64,000 nucleotides of DNA, taken from positions 1 to 64,000 of the forward strand of contig MABC01000036.1 of assembly GCA_002162925.1 (NCBI GenBank), given 5' to 3'. The translations under genes were made by a program, and so were the position numbers. Positions within the stretch are counted from its first letter, which is position 1. Each line of letters opens with the position of its first letter. The notes beneath the pieces are model-generated. The model had not been told where the DNA came from. It saw only the letters and a list, made by a program, of their open reading frames with translations, and searched no databases. This DNA comes from Thalassotalea sp. 42_200_T64 (GTDB lineage: Bacteria > Pseudomonadota > Gammaproteobacteria > Enterobacterales > Alteromonadaceae). Of the stretch, positions 19,111 to 28,325 are shown piece by piece.

Positions 19111-19611
19111 CTAATACGCACCAGCGGCATAAGTTAACTCGTAACTATGACTGTATGTTTCAAGAATATTGCCAAATGGGTCTTCCATATAAATCATTCG
19201 ATATGGCTTTTCATTAGGGTAATAATATCTCGGCTCTGCCATGCGTTTTTTACCGCCAGCGGCTACTATTTTCTCGACTAGTTCTTCAAAATCAGGATCT
19301 TGAACACAGAAATGAAAGACACCGGTTTTCCAATATTCAAAATTGTCTTCCGGTTGCTGTTGATTGGCAAATTCAAATAACTCAACACCAATACGATCGC
19401 CAGTTGATAAATGAGCAATTTTAAATTTCCCCCATTGAGCACCAAATACGTCGGTGCACATTTCACCAATTGGACTGTCGTCTTCAACAATTTCGGTAGG
19501 TTTCATAATTAGGTACCAGCCTAGTACTTGTGTGTAAAACTTTACCGCGGCTTCTAAATCAGGCACTGAAATGCCTATGTGTGAAAACGTTCTTGGGTAT
19601 GCTTTGCTCAT
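19111..19611 (-). CDS. VOC (glyoxalase/dioxygenase-fold) family protein
   Basis: The 166-residue protein starts FSHIGISVPDLEAAVKFY, the hallmark of the first beta-alpha-beta unit of VOC proteins. It ends with MEDPFGNILETYSHSYE, the matching second unit with a metal-ligand glutamate. A metal-dependent lyase, isomerase or dioxygenase on a small molecule is likely, but the substrate is not predictable. It is convergent with the GH16 gene and divergent from the LysR gene 124 bp away, so LysR control is plausible. Its ribosome-binding region consists of a hexamer tandem repeat. Confidence 0.8.
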   Translation of the reverse strand: MSKAYPRTFSHIGISVPDLEAAVKFYTQVLGWYLIMKPTEIVEDDSPIGEMCTDVFGAQWGKFKIAHLSTGDRIGVELFEFANQQQPEDNFEYWKTGVFHFCVQDPDFEELVEKIVAAGGKKRMAEPRYYYPNEKPYRMIYMEDPFGNILETYSHSYELTYAAGAY

Positions 19612-19612
19612 A

Positions 19613-19636
19613 CCTATACCTATACCTATACCTATT
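19613..19636 (-). repeat. Hexamer tandem repeat carrying the ribosome-binding site of the VOC gene
   Basis: On the minus strand the sequence reads (TATAGG) repeated, directly followed by TATG: three perfect CCTATA units on the plus strand plus one with a terminal T. The AGG of the penultimate unit sits about 8 nt before the start codon, so changes in copy number would alter the spacing. Confidence 0.7.
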
Positions 19637-19735
19637 CTAGTAAGTTTGTTCTCAATTCATTTGATGGTGAAAGTATAGCCCGCATGCTAAAGTATTAAAA
19701 ATTATCAATAATTATAACTGTGAGTACGTTTCGTA

Positions 19736-20608
19736 ATGATTAATCAAGTTTGGTTAACAACATTTTGCACCCTTGCTGAAGTAGGTCATTTCACTCAGAC
19801 CGCCGATAAATTATTTATGACCCAATCAGGGGTCAGTCAGCAGATAAAAAAATTGGAACAGCAACTCGAGTGCGCGTTATTGATAAGAGAAGGGAAATCT
19901 TTTTCTCTCACCAATGCTGGTGAGCAATTATTTCAAAAAGGAAAAGAACTTTTACGTTCCTCGGCTGAACTAGAGCAACTGATCAAGCAAGATGAGGCGT
20001 ATGAAGGCAGAGTAAAAATATCATCCCCAGGCAGTGTTGGCTTAAAACTCTATCCTTACTTATTAGAACTACAGCAATTGCACCCAAAACTAGTCATTGA
20101 TTACGTTTTTGCCCCCAACAAAAACATAGAACAGGACATAGCTGATCGTAAAATTGATTTAGGCCTGCTCACGCAATTAAGCCAAGATACTAGCCTGATA
20201 AGTCAAAAAATAACCGCTGAACCATTAGTGTTAGTGACCTCAAATAAAATTGAATCGATAAATTGGCAAATATTAATTGATTCGGGCTTTATTTCACACC
20301 CAGATGCCGCACATCATGGGCAATTATTGTTAAGCAAAAATTTCGATGAATTTGAACATTTTGAACAATTTGAACATAAGGGATTTTCCAACCAAATCGG
20401 CTTGATTTTAGAGCCGGTTAGCAAAGGGCTTGGCTTTACCGTTCTACCTTTATATGCGGCAAAAGCGTTTCACCAACAAACCTTAATTAACATTCATCAA
20501 TTAAAAAATTCAGTTAACGAAAATTTGTATTTGTGCTTTAACCGGCATTCTATTCTTACCAATAGAAGTAAATTCATTCAAACATCATTGACTAAATACT
20601 TGAGTTAA
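19736..20608 (+). CDS. LysR family transcriptional regulator
   Basis: The N-terminal winged helix-turn-helix (about 1-60; FTQTADKLFMTQSGVSQQIKKLE) is classic LysR. Residues about 90-288 form the two-lobed effector domain, starting near VKISSPGSVGLKLYP. The length of 290 is normal. It is divergent from the VOC gene, the usual arrangement for a LysR target. Control of the MFS/GH3 genes further on is possible but not supported by any visible site. The effector is unknown. Confidence 0.9.
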   Translation: MINQVWLTTFCTLAEVGHFTQTADKLFMTQSGVSQQIKKLEQQLECALLIREGKSFSLTNAGEQLFQKGKELLRSSAELEQLIKQDEAYEGRVKISSPGSVGLKLYPYLLELQQLHPKLVIDYVFAPNKNIEQDIADRKIDLGLLTQLSQDTSLISQKITAEPLVLVTSNKIESINWQILIDSGFISHPDAAHHGQLLLSKNFDEFEHFEQFEHKGFSNQIGLILEPVSKGLGFTVLPLYAAKAFHQQTLINIHQLKNSVNENLYLCFNRHSILTNRSKFIQTSLTKYLS

Positions 20609-20634
20609 AAAATCGACCAATAGGTCGATTTTTT
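20609..20634. terminator. Bidirectional terminator
   Basis: Stem AATCGACC-AATA-GGTCGATT flanked by A and T runs, between the convergent LysR and sugar-transporter genes. Confidence 0.8.
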
Positions 20635-20654
20635 ACAGTACATTTTTACTCACT

Positions 20655-22160
20655 CTAACTTGTCGCCAAGCTCACTTCAGCATCTGCAGAGTCATCATCG
20701 ATTGACGCAGATTTACCCCGTTTCAATTCAAGTTTTTCACGAACATCGTGTGCTATGCCTTCCGTTATTGGATATTTTGTGATCATCCAGATTGCGATGC
20801 CAGATGTGATCATCGGGATGACAACATCAAAGATGCGCATTAAAAATATCGTATCTGCCGATTGCTGGCCACCTAAATCAACATCAAAGCCAGTCGCATT
20901 CAATAAGAAACCGCCAGCCGCTAACGCAACGGCCATGCCTAATTTAACCACCCACCAATAAATAGAGCCAAACATGCCTTCGCGGCGTTGACTGGTTTCC
21001 AGTTCGTCCATGTCACAAACGTCGGCTACCATAGAAGGCATTAGCGTAAATAAGCCACCTAAACCAAACGCGATTAATACCGGAGGGATTAATAACAGTA
21101 ATGGTTGTTCGGGGTTGTAACAGAACCACTTTAAGCCGAAACCAACAATGGAAATACCGGTGCCAATGAAAAATGCCCGGCGTTTACCCACAATAGTCGA
21201 GACTTTAGAGACCAGGAATATCACACAAAAAGTCGCGATTGCCGAAACCGTGCCGGACCAGCCTGCGTACTCGGCACCAAGCGATTGATCGCCGCCAAAC
21301 ACATAATAAATAATGACATAGGTTTGAAATGACGATACCAACATAAAGCCATTGAACACTAAAAATGTTGCCGCACACAAATACAAGAAGGGTTTGAATT
21401 TTATCGTGGTGGCAAAGCCTTTGATAAAATCTCCTAAACTGGCTGGAAACTCCTCAGTATCGGCTTTTTTGCCCGACGTTTTCTCTGCCTTTGTCTCAGT
21501 ACTATTACCAAAACGCTCTTTTAAAAATATTGCCGGTAAAACACCGACACAAATGGTGAAGATGCCAATCAATAAAGCTAACCAACCTGCGCCCTCAACC
21601 ATGTCGTCAAAAAACAGCTCCGACTGCATAAACCATAAGAACCAAGGGGCAATTAACCAGGCAAATTGGCCCATGAAATTTTGCACCGCCATTACCCGGG
21701 TACGTTCATGATAATCTGGTGTTAATTCATACCCTAAGGCAACCCAGGGGGTGGCATACATGGTATAAGCCAGGTAAAAAATAATCGAGCCAAGCAGAAA
21801 CGTCCAAAATAAAAACGTTTCGCTTCGATCGGTGGGCAGTTGCCAGAGCAAGGCAAAAATAATGCCTGACGCGATTGCGCCACAAAAAATATAAGGTCGG
21901 CGTCTGCCCCACTTTGATTTGGTATGATCTGATATGTAGCCCATTAACGGGTCGGTTAACGCATCGGTTAACCGAGGTAGAGAAGCTAGCAGGCCAACGA
22001 GTGCTGGATTCATGCCTAAGCCCAGATTTAACACAATTAACATGCCGCCAATTGCCGCCCCAAGTAAATTATTGGTTAACGCCCCTAAACCATAAGTAAA
22101 CTTTTGTGCCATCGACACTTTGTCGGCTGCTGCCGTTTGATAGTGGCCATTGCTACTCAT
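20655..22160 (-). CDS. GPH-family (MelB-like) sugar:cation symporter
   Basis: The 501-residue membrane protein has about twelve hydrophobic segments. GPH/MelB hallmarks are DALTDPLMGYISDHTKSKWGRRRPYI after the second segment and a long cytoplasmic loop in the middle (about 225-245, rich in K and E). GPH proteins next to cytoplasmic GH3 enzymes usually import the oligosaccharides left by extracellular digestion, so laminari-oligosaccharides or gentiobiose-like products are the likely cargo. It is divergent from the GH3 pair across a ~415-bp control region. The hydrophilic C-tail carries no recognised domain. Confidence 0.88.
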   Translation of the reverse strand: MSSNGHYQTAAADKVSMAQKFTYGLGALTNNLLGAAIGGMLIVLNLGLGMNPALVGLLASLPRLTDALTDPLMGYISDHTKSKWGRRRPYIFCGAIASGIIFALLWQLPTDRSETFLFWTFLLGSIIFYLAYTMYATPWVALGYELTPDYHERTRVMAVQNFMGQFAWLIAPWFLWFMQSELFFDDMVEGAGWLALLIGIFTICVGVLPAIFLKERFGNSTETKAEKTSGKKADTEEFPASLGDFIKGFATTIKFKPFLYLCAATFLVFNGFMLVSSFQTYVIIYYVFGGDQSLGAEYAGWSGTVSAIATFCVIFLVSKVSTIVGKRRAFFIGTGISIVGFGLKWFCYNPEQPLLLLIPPVLIAFGLGGLFTLMPSMVADVCDMDELETSQRREGMFGSIYWWVVKLGMAVALAAGGFLLNATGFDVDLGGQQSADTIFLMRIFDVVIPMITSGIAIWMITKYPITEGIAHDVREKLELKRGKSASIDDDSADAEVSLATS

Positions 22161-22576
22161 TTCACGATTCCCTTGAAAATTCTATTCGATGATATCTTCT
22201 CAACTGCACGCTGATTTCACAGCTTGTTATAGAAACTACCAAATTAAAGGTACCTCTGACCTTATATACAAATACACACAAAACAATGAAAAAACGATGA
22301 GTTAGGGAATAATAAACGGTGAAATGGACAGTCACTAAAATTTGTTAAAAAAAACGCAATTATCAGGGTTGTTTGATAATAAACTCCGCTAAAACCCAAG
22401 TCATCTCAAGCTGAGTCCGCTTTAACGTGTTTGCATTGTTTCTTTCATGGGTCGTTATAGTCTTAGATTCATAAAAATTTTTTAATGAACATAAGAGACG
22501 AACAATTTTCTGCGGTTCAGATCAGCATTTTCCATTGCCGCTAATAAGCATTTCATCGTCTTTAATAGGTACACCA
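22161..22576. other. Divergent control region between the GPH transporter and GH3 genes
   Basis: This AT-rich region must hold the promoters for both directions. The inverted repeat at 22359-22380 is the only clear candidate operator. No terminator, RNA gene or small gene is supported. Confidence 0.5.
22359..22380. promoter_or_regulatory. Candidate operator: perfect 7-bp inverted repeat
   Basis: ATTATCA-GGGTTGTT-TGATAAT is a perfect inverted repeat about 200 bp from each flanking start codon. The regulator is unknown. Confidence 0.35.
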
Positions 22577-24805
22577 ATGTCTGCAAATAGTTGCTTAAAA
22601 ATTATGAGTGAGCTTAACCCACATTTTGATTTAATAGTTTCACAACTTTTGGCGCAAATGAGTCTCGAAGAAAAAATTGGCCAAATGAGTCAATTGGCCG
22701 GCCATGAAGGCTGGATCCCCGAGCATTTAATTCATGCCTTGCAAGCTGGCAAGGTTGGCTCAGTGTTAAATGAAGTGGATTTACGCACGGTCAATGAATT
22801 ACAAAGAATTGCCGTTGAAGAAAGCCGTTTAGGGATCCCGCTGTTAATTGGCCGAGATGTGATCCATGGTTTTAAAACCATATTCCCAATTCCGCTAGGA
22901 CAGGCGGCAAGCTGGTCTGAGGAAGTAGTAGAACAAGGTGCCAGAGTTAGCGCATTAGAATCCTCTACCTGCGGGGTAAACTGGACTTTTGCGCCGATGA
23001 TAGATATTAGCCGCGACCCACGTTGGGGCCGAATTGCCGAAAGCCTGGGTGAAGACCCATATTTATGCTCAACCCTTGGCGTCGCTATGGTGAAAGGATT
23101 TCAGGGGAAAAATCTAAAAGACACTGGCTCAATTGCCGCCTGTGCAAAACATTTTGCTGGCTACGGCGCGAGCGAAAGCGGCAGAGATTATAACACCGCC
23201 AACATACCTGAAAACGAATTGAGAAACGTTTATTTACCTCCTTTTAAAGCTGCAGCCGATGCCGGTGTTGCAACATTTATGGCCTCTTTCAGTGATCTCA
23301 ATGGGGTACCCGCTTCGGGTAATGAATGGTTAATGAAAGAAGTTTTACGAGAAGAGTGGAATTACCCGGGCTTTGTCGTTAGTGATTGGGATTCGATTCG
23401 CCAGCTAACCGTACATGGCTTTACGGCTAATGATAAAGAGGCGGCATTTGAAGCGGCCAATGCCGGTATTGATATGGAAATGGTAAGTTCAACTTACCAC
23501 GATCATCTGCAAGCATTGGTTGCTGAAGGTAAAATAGATATCGAACAAATTGATTTTATGGTTGGCCGGATCTTAACTTTAAAATATGATCTGGGACTAT
23601 TCGATAACCCCTATACCGATCCATCTTCTTTACCCAAAGTACTGGCTGATGAAAACATAGCGGCGGCAAAACAGGCGGCACTTAAGAGTTGTGTGCTATT
23701 AAAAAATTCAAATAACGTATTGCCAATTTCAACCAACGCCGTGAATTCATTAGCCGTTATTGGGCCACTGGCAAATGATGGTTATGAACAACTTGGTACC
23801 TGGATATTTGATGGCGAAGCACAGCACAGCCAAACTTGCCTACAAGCAATAAAAGACTTTGTTGGTGATGACGTTGAAGTCAAATATGCAAAAGCACTAA
23901 AAAACACCCGTAGCGATGATCAAGATGCATTTGAACACGCTATCGCCATGGCTAAATCTTCTGATGTTGCACTGATGTTTTTAGGTGAAGAGTCGATTTT
24001 ATCTGGCGAAGCTCATTGTCGTTCTACTATCGATTTGCCTGGTAGTCAGGAACAGTTGATTGAGGCTATTGCCGAAACTGGCACACCAATTGTGTTGGTT
24101 GTTATGGCAGGCAGGCCATTAACTCTTACCAACATAGTGGATAAAGTGGATAGCATTCTTTATGCATGGCACCCTGGCACTATGGGCGGCCCGGCCATTG
24201 CCGATTTAATCTTCGGGGTTAAATCGCCTTCCGGGAAATTACCGGTAACCTTCCCTCGCACGGTTGGTCAAATCCCATTGTATTATGCGCAAAAACATAC
24301 CGGAAAACCGGCCACCAATGACTCATTTGTGCATATGAACGATATACCTGAAAGAGCGGCACAAACATCTTTAGGCATGGCGGCCACGCATTTAGATACT
24401 CACTTTTCGCCTTTATTTTCTTTTGGCTATGGCTTGTCTTACAGCAAGTTTGAATACAGCAACATTACTCTTAGTAAAAACAACATTGCTATCGGCGACA
24501 CATTAACCATATCAGTCCAGTTAACCAACACAGGTGACTATGACAGCGATGAAATAGCGCAACTCTACATTAGAGATTTGGTCGGCAGTGTTACTCGCCC
24601 GGTGAAAGAGCTAAAAGGCTTTCAAAGAATTCACTTAACGGCGGGCGAAACGAAAACAATCCACTTTGAACTAAGCAGTGATGATCTAGCATTTTACGAC
24701 AGAAAAATGCAGCTAAACGCTGAGCCCGGGCAATTTCATCTTTGGCTTGGCGGAAGTTCAGAGGCGTCCCTTAGAACTGAATTCAACCTTATCGATGCAA
24801 AATAA
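22577..24805 (+). CDS. GH3 beta-glucosidase with Fn3-like C-terminal domain, cytoplasmic
   Basis: The preferred start is ATG 22577 (AGGT 8 nt upstream); a TTG at 22535 in the same frame is less likely. The protein, about 742 residues, has no signal peptide. The TIM barrel has RDPRWGRIAESLGEDP and KHFAGYG, and the nucleophile aspartate is in VVSDWDSI (about 270). The alpha/beta sandwich contains LGEESILSGEAHCRS, a plausible acid/base region. The Fn3-like domain (about 640-740) is standard for bacterial beta-glucosidases. The likely role is hydrolysis of imported beta-gluco-oligosaccharides to glucose. The next GH3 gene begins immediately after its stop codon. Confidence 0.9.
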   Translation: MSANSCLKIMSELNPHFDLIVSQLLAQMSLEEKIGQMSQLAGHEGWIPEHLIHALQAGKVGSVLNEVDLRTVNELQRIAVEESRLGIPLLIGRDVIHGFKTIFPIPLGQAASWSEEVVEQGARVSALESSTCGVNWTFAPMIDISRDPRWGRIAESLGEDPYLCSTLGVAMVKGFQGKNLKDTGSIAACAKHFAGYGASESGRDYNTANIPENELRNVYLPPFKAAADAGVATFMASFSDLNGVPASGNEWLMKEVLREEWNYPGFVVSDWDSIRQLTVHGFTANDKEAAFEAANAGIDMEMVSSTYHDHLQALVAEGKIDIEQIDFMVGRILTLKYDLGLFDNPYTDPSSLPKVLADENIAAAKQAALKSCVLLKNSNNVLPISTNAVNSLAVIGPLANDGYEQLGTWIFDGEAQHSQTCLQAIKDFVGDDVEVKYAKALKNTRSDDQDAFEHAIAMAKSSDVALMFLGEESILSGEAHCRSTIDLPGSQEQLIEAIAETGTPIVLVVMAGRPLTLTNIVDKVDSILYAWHPGTMGGPAIADLIFGVKSPSGKLPVTFPRTVGQIPLYYAQKHTGKPATNDSFVHMNDIPERAAQTSLGMAATHLDTHFSPLFSFGYGLSYSKFEYSNITLSKNNIAIGDTLTISVQLTNTGDYDSDEIAQLYIRDLVGSVTRPVKELKGFQRIHLTAGETKTIHFELSSDDLAFYDRKMQLNAEPGQFHLWLGGSSEASLRTEFNLIDAK

Positions 24806-26632
24806 ATGAGAAAAGTTAAACCCAACAACAGCATCCAAGAGCAAGTAGAACAACTGCTTGCTTCAATGAGCCTGGACCAAAAAATTGGCCAAATGACGCA
24901 AGTTGAACGGTTAACCTGCACCCCTGAAGATGTGAAATACTATCATTTAGGTTCGGTATTAAGTGGTGCTGGCTCTTACCCGGAGAGTAATTCTCCGAAT
25001 GACTGGGTCAATATGGCCGATGCCTATTGGTGTGCATCGATGACAGCCGATAAAGATCACCTGGCTATTCCGATTCTTTACGGCGTCGATGCAGTTCATG
25101 GCAATAACAATGTCAAAGGCGCAACAATATTTCCTCACAACATTGGTTTAGGTGCCGCTTTTGATCCTGATTTATTGGAGCGTATTGCGCAAGTCACGGC
25201 AAAAGAAGTTCTAGCTTGCGGTATCGATTGGGTATTTGCCCCTAATTTTGCCGTTGCTCGTAATAATCATTGGGGCCGAACCTATGAAAGTTTCTCTGAA
25301 CAGCCAACAATCATCAACGCCTATGCGCCGAAAATAATTAACGGCATGCAAAACGGTTTTCAAGCAAACAGTATTGTTGCCGGCATCAAACATTGGGTAG
25401 GTGATGGCGGTACTTCGCATGGTGTCGATCAAGGCGATACGGTGTTACATTGGCGCGAGTTAGAGAACACTCATATTCCGCCATTTAAGCATGCGATTGC
25501 CGCTGGCGCGCTTACGGTAATGGCTTCGTTTAGTAGCTGGAATGGTGACAAATGTCATGGCCACAAATATTTACTGACCGATGTTTTGAAAAACAACATG
25601 CAATTTTCCGGGTTTATCCTTTCAGACATGGATGCGATTGACTATCTGTCGAGTGATTTTTATCAATCGGTTGGTCTTGGCGTGAATGCCGGCATAGATA
25701 TGTTCATGATCCCGCGCAACTGGCAAGAATTCATCGACCACCTTCGTAGCCATGTTGAGTTAGGCACTGTGCCGATGGAAAGAATTAACGATGCGGTACG
25801 TCGAATTCTTACGGTGAAATTGCAATATGGTTTGTTTGACCGGCCACAACCGAAACTAAGAGAGTTGGCAAACGATGACAGTTTTGGCGGCAAAGAACAC
25901 AGAGAAGTGGCGCGTGAAGCGGTTCGAAAATCTTTAGTCTTGTTAAAAAACCAAGCAGCAATACTGCCATTAGATAAACAGGCACGAGTGTTAGTGACAG
26001 GCAAAAATGCCCACAACCTTGGCCATCAATGTGGTGGTTTCACCCTTGATTGGCAAGGCGTCAGCGGCAATGAATTTATCGAAGGTGGCACGTCAATTTG
26101 GCAAGCCATTGAAAGCCAAGCCCCTAAGGCACAATTGCATAGCAATATTAACTCGATCACCGAAAGTGTCAGTAGTTTCGATGTTGCTGTCGTGGTTATT
26201 GGTGAGACCTCCTATGCCGAAGGCATGGGGGATATACGCAGCGGCGACGATATTATTGTCAAAACAGGCTCACAGATTAATGGGGAAATGAACATCATAA
26301 AGCCGTACGGCAAATCTTTAGAATTGGCGAAATTGCATCCGGAAGACTATCAAATGATCAAGACCCTTGCCACTCATAACATTCCGATCATTACCGTATT
26401 AATTTCGGGCAGGCCGCTCGTGGTTAACAAAGAACTACAAGCGTCTAATGCGTTTGTTGCCGCCTGGCTTCCAGGCTCTGAAGGGCAAGGCGTTAGTGAT
26501 GTGTTATTTGGCGATTATAATTTTCAGGGCAAACTGTCCTTTAGCTGGCCAAAAACCTCACACCCGACCGTCAATATTGACGACACCTCATACAAACCAC
26601 TATTCCCTTATGGCTTTGGCTTAAGCTATTAA
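24806..26632 (+). CDS. GH3 exo-beta-glucosidase (two-domain type), cytoplasmic
   Basis: The ATG directly follows the stop of the upstream GH3 gene, so the two are co-translated from one message. The 608-residue protein has no signal peptide and no Fn3 domain. It ends at PYGFGLSY, the natural end of the second domain in ExoP/barley-ExoI-type enzymes, so it is complete rather than truncated. The barrel carries the nucleophile in LSDMDAIDYL (D274) and the KHWVGDGGT segment. The sandwich has VIGETSYAEGMGD, typical of exo-1,3/1,4-beta-glucosidases. It probably complements the first GH3 with a different linkage or chain-length preference. Confidence 0.9.
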   Translation: MRKVKPNNSIQEQVEQLLASMSLDQKIGQMTQVERLTCTPEDVKYYHLGSVLSGAGSYPESNSPNDWVNMADAYWCASMTADKDHLAIPILYGVDAVHGNNNVKGATIFPHNIGLGAAFDPDLLERIAQVTAKEVLACGIDWVFAPNFAVARNNHWGRTYESFSEQPTIINAYAPKIINGMQNGFQANSIVAGIKHWVGDGGTSHGVDQGDTVLHWRELENTHIPPFKHAIAAGALTVMASFSSWNGDKCHGHKYLLTDVLKNNMQFSGFILSDMDAIDYLSSDFYQSVGLGVNAGIDMFMIPRNWQEFIDHLRSHVELGTVPMERINDAVRRILTVKLQYGLFDRPQPKLRELANDDSFGGKEHREVAREAVRKSLVLLKNQAAILPLDKQARVLVTGKNAHNLGHQCGGFTLDWQGVSGNEFIEGGTSIWQAIESQAPKAQLHSNINSITESVSSFDVAVVVIGETSYAEGMGDIRSGDDIIVKTGSQINGEMNIIKPYGKSLELAKLHPEDYQMIKTLATHNIPIITVLISGRPLVVNKELQASNAFVAAWLPGSEGQGVSDVLFGDYNFQGKLSFSWPKTSHPTVNIDDTSYKPLFPYGFGLSY

Positions 26633-26638
26633 TTTATT

Positions 26639-28039
26639 ATGCTCGGAGTAAAGACTATCAAAACCTTACCGCCATCCATCAAAACCTTAGCACTGTTGTT
26701 TTCACCAGCGAGTGTCTGTTCAGCAAAGTTAAAAACTGTCACAACCGGCTTACTGCTATTGGTTTTAAGTGCTTCGGTGCACGCTGGCTGGCAAGTTGAA
26801 TGGATCGACCGATTCGAAGGAGGCGCAGTTAACTGGGATAACTGGACTGCGCAAATCCAAGCAAACTATAACAATGAAGTGCAATGCTATACCGATGATG
26901 AAACATCGGCGGATAAAAACTTTGATGTTTCCAATGGCACCCTTAAAATTATTGCCCGAAAGCAATCGATAAGCTGCCCCGGCCTGGGCGGCGCCCAAAA
27001 GAGCTGGACCTCAGGCAGAATTAATAGCAAAGATAAGCGTGAATTCTTATATGGCCGGATAGAAGCAAAAATAAAATTTCACAACTTAGAAGGTGGCAGC
27101 TGGCCGGCATTTTGGATGCTGGAGAACCGCATTGCCGAACACCCGAAAAAAAATGATGATGATTTCAGTCACTGGCCGCAACCAGGTGCGGGGGAAATTG
27201 ACGTTTGGGAATGGTTTTCCAACGAACCGAATACCTACATCACCAATTTCTTTAATACCAACGGTTGTGCCAGCGAAGTTAGATATACCTACCCCAATGG
27301 CAGCTCAGATGTTCTCATCTGGCATAAATACGCGATGGAATGGGACGAAAATAGCGTGCTTTTTTATATCGATGACACCTTGGTGACCAGCCAAGACATC
27401 AGCAATTGTGCCCAATATAAAGAACCTATGTTTATCTTGCTGAACGTTGCCATGGGCGGAAATTTGGGTGGTTCTATCGACTCCAGTTTGCAACAAGTCA
27501 CCATGGAGGTGGATTACGTAGCCCATTGTTCACCAACAGCTGAAAATACGGCACAATACTGTGATGAAAGTTTACCTGGCGACAATAACGAAACCCCTGT
27601 AACGGATAACCAAACACCGGTTGCTGTAGCAATAGCGCCCGCAGAGCTCATCTATGGTGGTGACACCGTGCAATTATCTGCCACCAATTCTTCCGATGCT
27701 GATGGCGATAACTTATTGTATTATTGGACGCAAACGGCGGGTCCAAGTGTGATCCTTTCTAATGAAAAAAGCGCTACGCCAACATTCAAGGCACCCGAGG
27801 TTACCGAAACGAAAACCTTAACCTTTGATCTCGAAGTTTCGGATGGCATTGCCGCAAATACGGTGCAGTTAACTATCGACATTAATGTGTTGCCAGAGAC
27901 TTCTAATACCAACCCAGAAATTGATTCAGTTGATGACAATAGCAGCGGCGGCAGCTTAGGAGGTTTAGCCTTGTTGATGATGCTTTTGCGAGTCAGCAAT
28001 CAGAGAATGGCGAGAAATGATGAAATAGCTATCCGCTAA
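26639..28039 (+). CDS. GH16 beta-glucanase with Ig-like domain and GlyGly-CTERM sorting tail
   Basis: It starts 6 bp after the GH3 stop, in the same operon. The N-terminus is long, and a signal peptide (LLLLVLSASVHA-GW) ends near residue 53. A start further downstream is possible but has no better site. GH16 covers about 54-300 with GEIDVWEW (E186 to E191), the form with a tryptophan before the second glutamate. A K319/REJ-like Ig domain spans about 325-420. The tail SSGGSLGGLALLMMLLRV followed by arginines matches the GlyGly-CTERM signal processed by rhombosortase. The final stretch after the hydrophobic part is unusually long. It is the only GH16 here that uses this anchoring route. Confidence 0.87.
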   Translation: MLGVKTIKTLPPSIKTLALLFSPASVCSAKLKTVTTGLLLLVLSASVHAGWQVEWIDRFEGGAVNWDNWTAQIQANYNNEVQCYTDDETSADKNFDVSNGTLKIIARKQSISCPGLGGAQKSWTSGRINSKDKREFLYGRIEAKIKFHNLEGGSWPAFWMLENRIAEHPKKNDDDFSHWPQPGAGEIDVWEWFSNEPNTYITNFFNTNGCASEVRYTYPNGSSDVLIWHKYAMEWDENSVLFYIDDTLVTSQDISNCAQYKEPMFILLNVAMGGNLGGSIDSSLQQVTMEVDYVAHCSPTAENTAQYCDESLPGDNNETPVTDNQTPVAVAIAPAELIYGGDTVQLSATNSSDADGDNLLYYWTQTAGPSVILSNEKSATPTFKAPEVTETKTLTFDLEVSDGIAANTVQLTIDINVLPETSNTNPEIDSVDDNSSGGSLGGLALLMMLLRVSNQRMARNDEIAIR

Positions 28040-28325
28040 AATTTAAGGGTTGTTTTGCGCGTATTGAGGTTTTAAGACTTTTTTATTATAAAAATCAAAA
28101 AATATTTATATGTGATCTGTAATAAAAACAGTCTACTAGCCCTATTTTTGAATTTTATTATCAATAATCGCGGTTAAAAACACGTTTGTGGAATCGATGT
28201 TGCTTGTTTTTGTTTTTTAGTGCGATTATTCTAATATCTAAGGTATAATCCTCAACCATATTATGAATAATTATTCCGTCTTGAAAAATGCGGAATTAGC
28301 AGAACATTTAAAGGTAGTAAACAGT

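Noticed and set aside
22535-22576. TTG start extending the first GH3 protein by 14 residues
   Set aside because: The TTG lacks a ribosome-binding site, while ATG 22577 has AGGT at good spacing. The extra residues do not form a signal peptide.
1-28039. Canonical Bacteroidetes-type PUL with SusC/SusD
   Set aside because: No TonB-dependent receptor or SusD-like gene occurs. The locus uses a GPH symporter and fits a gammaproteobacterial layout.
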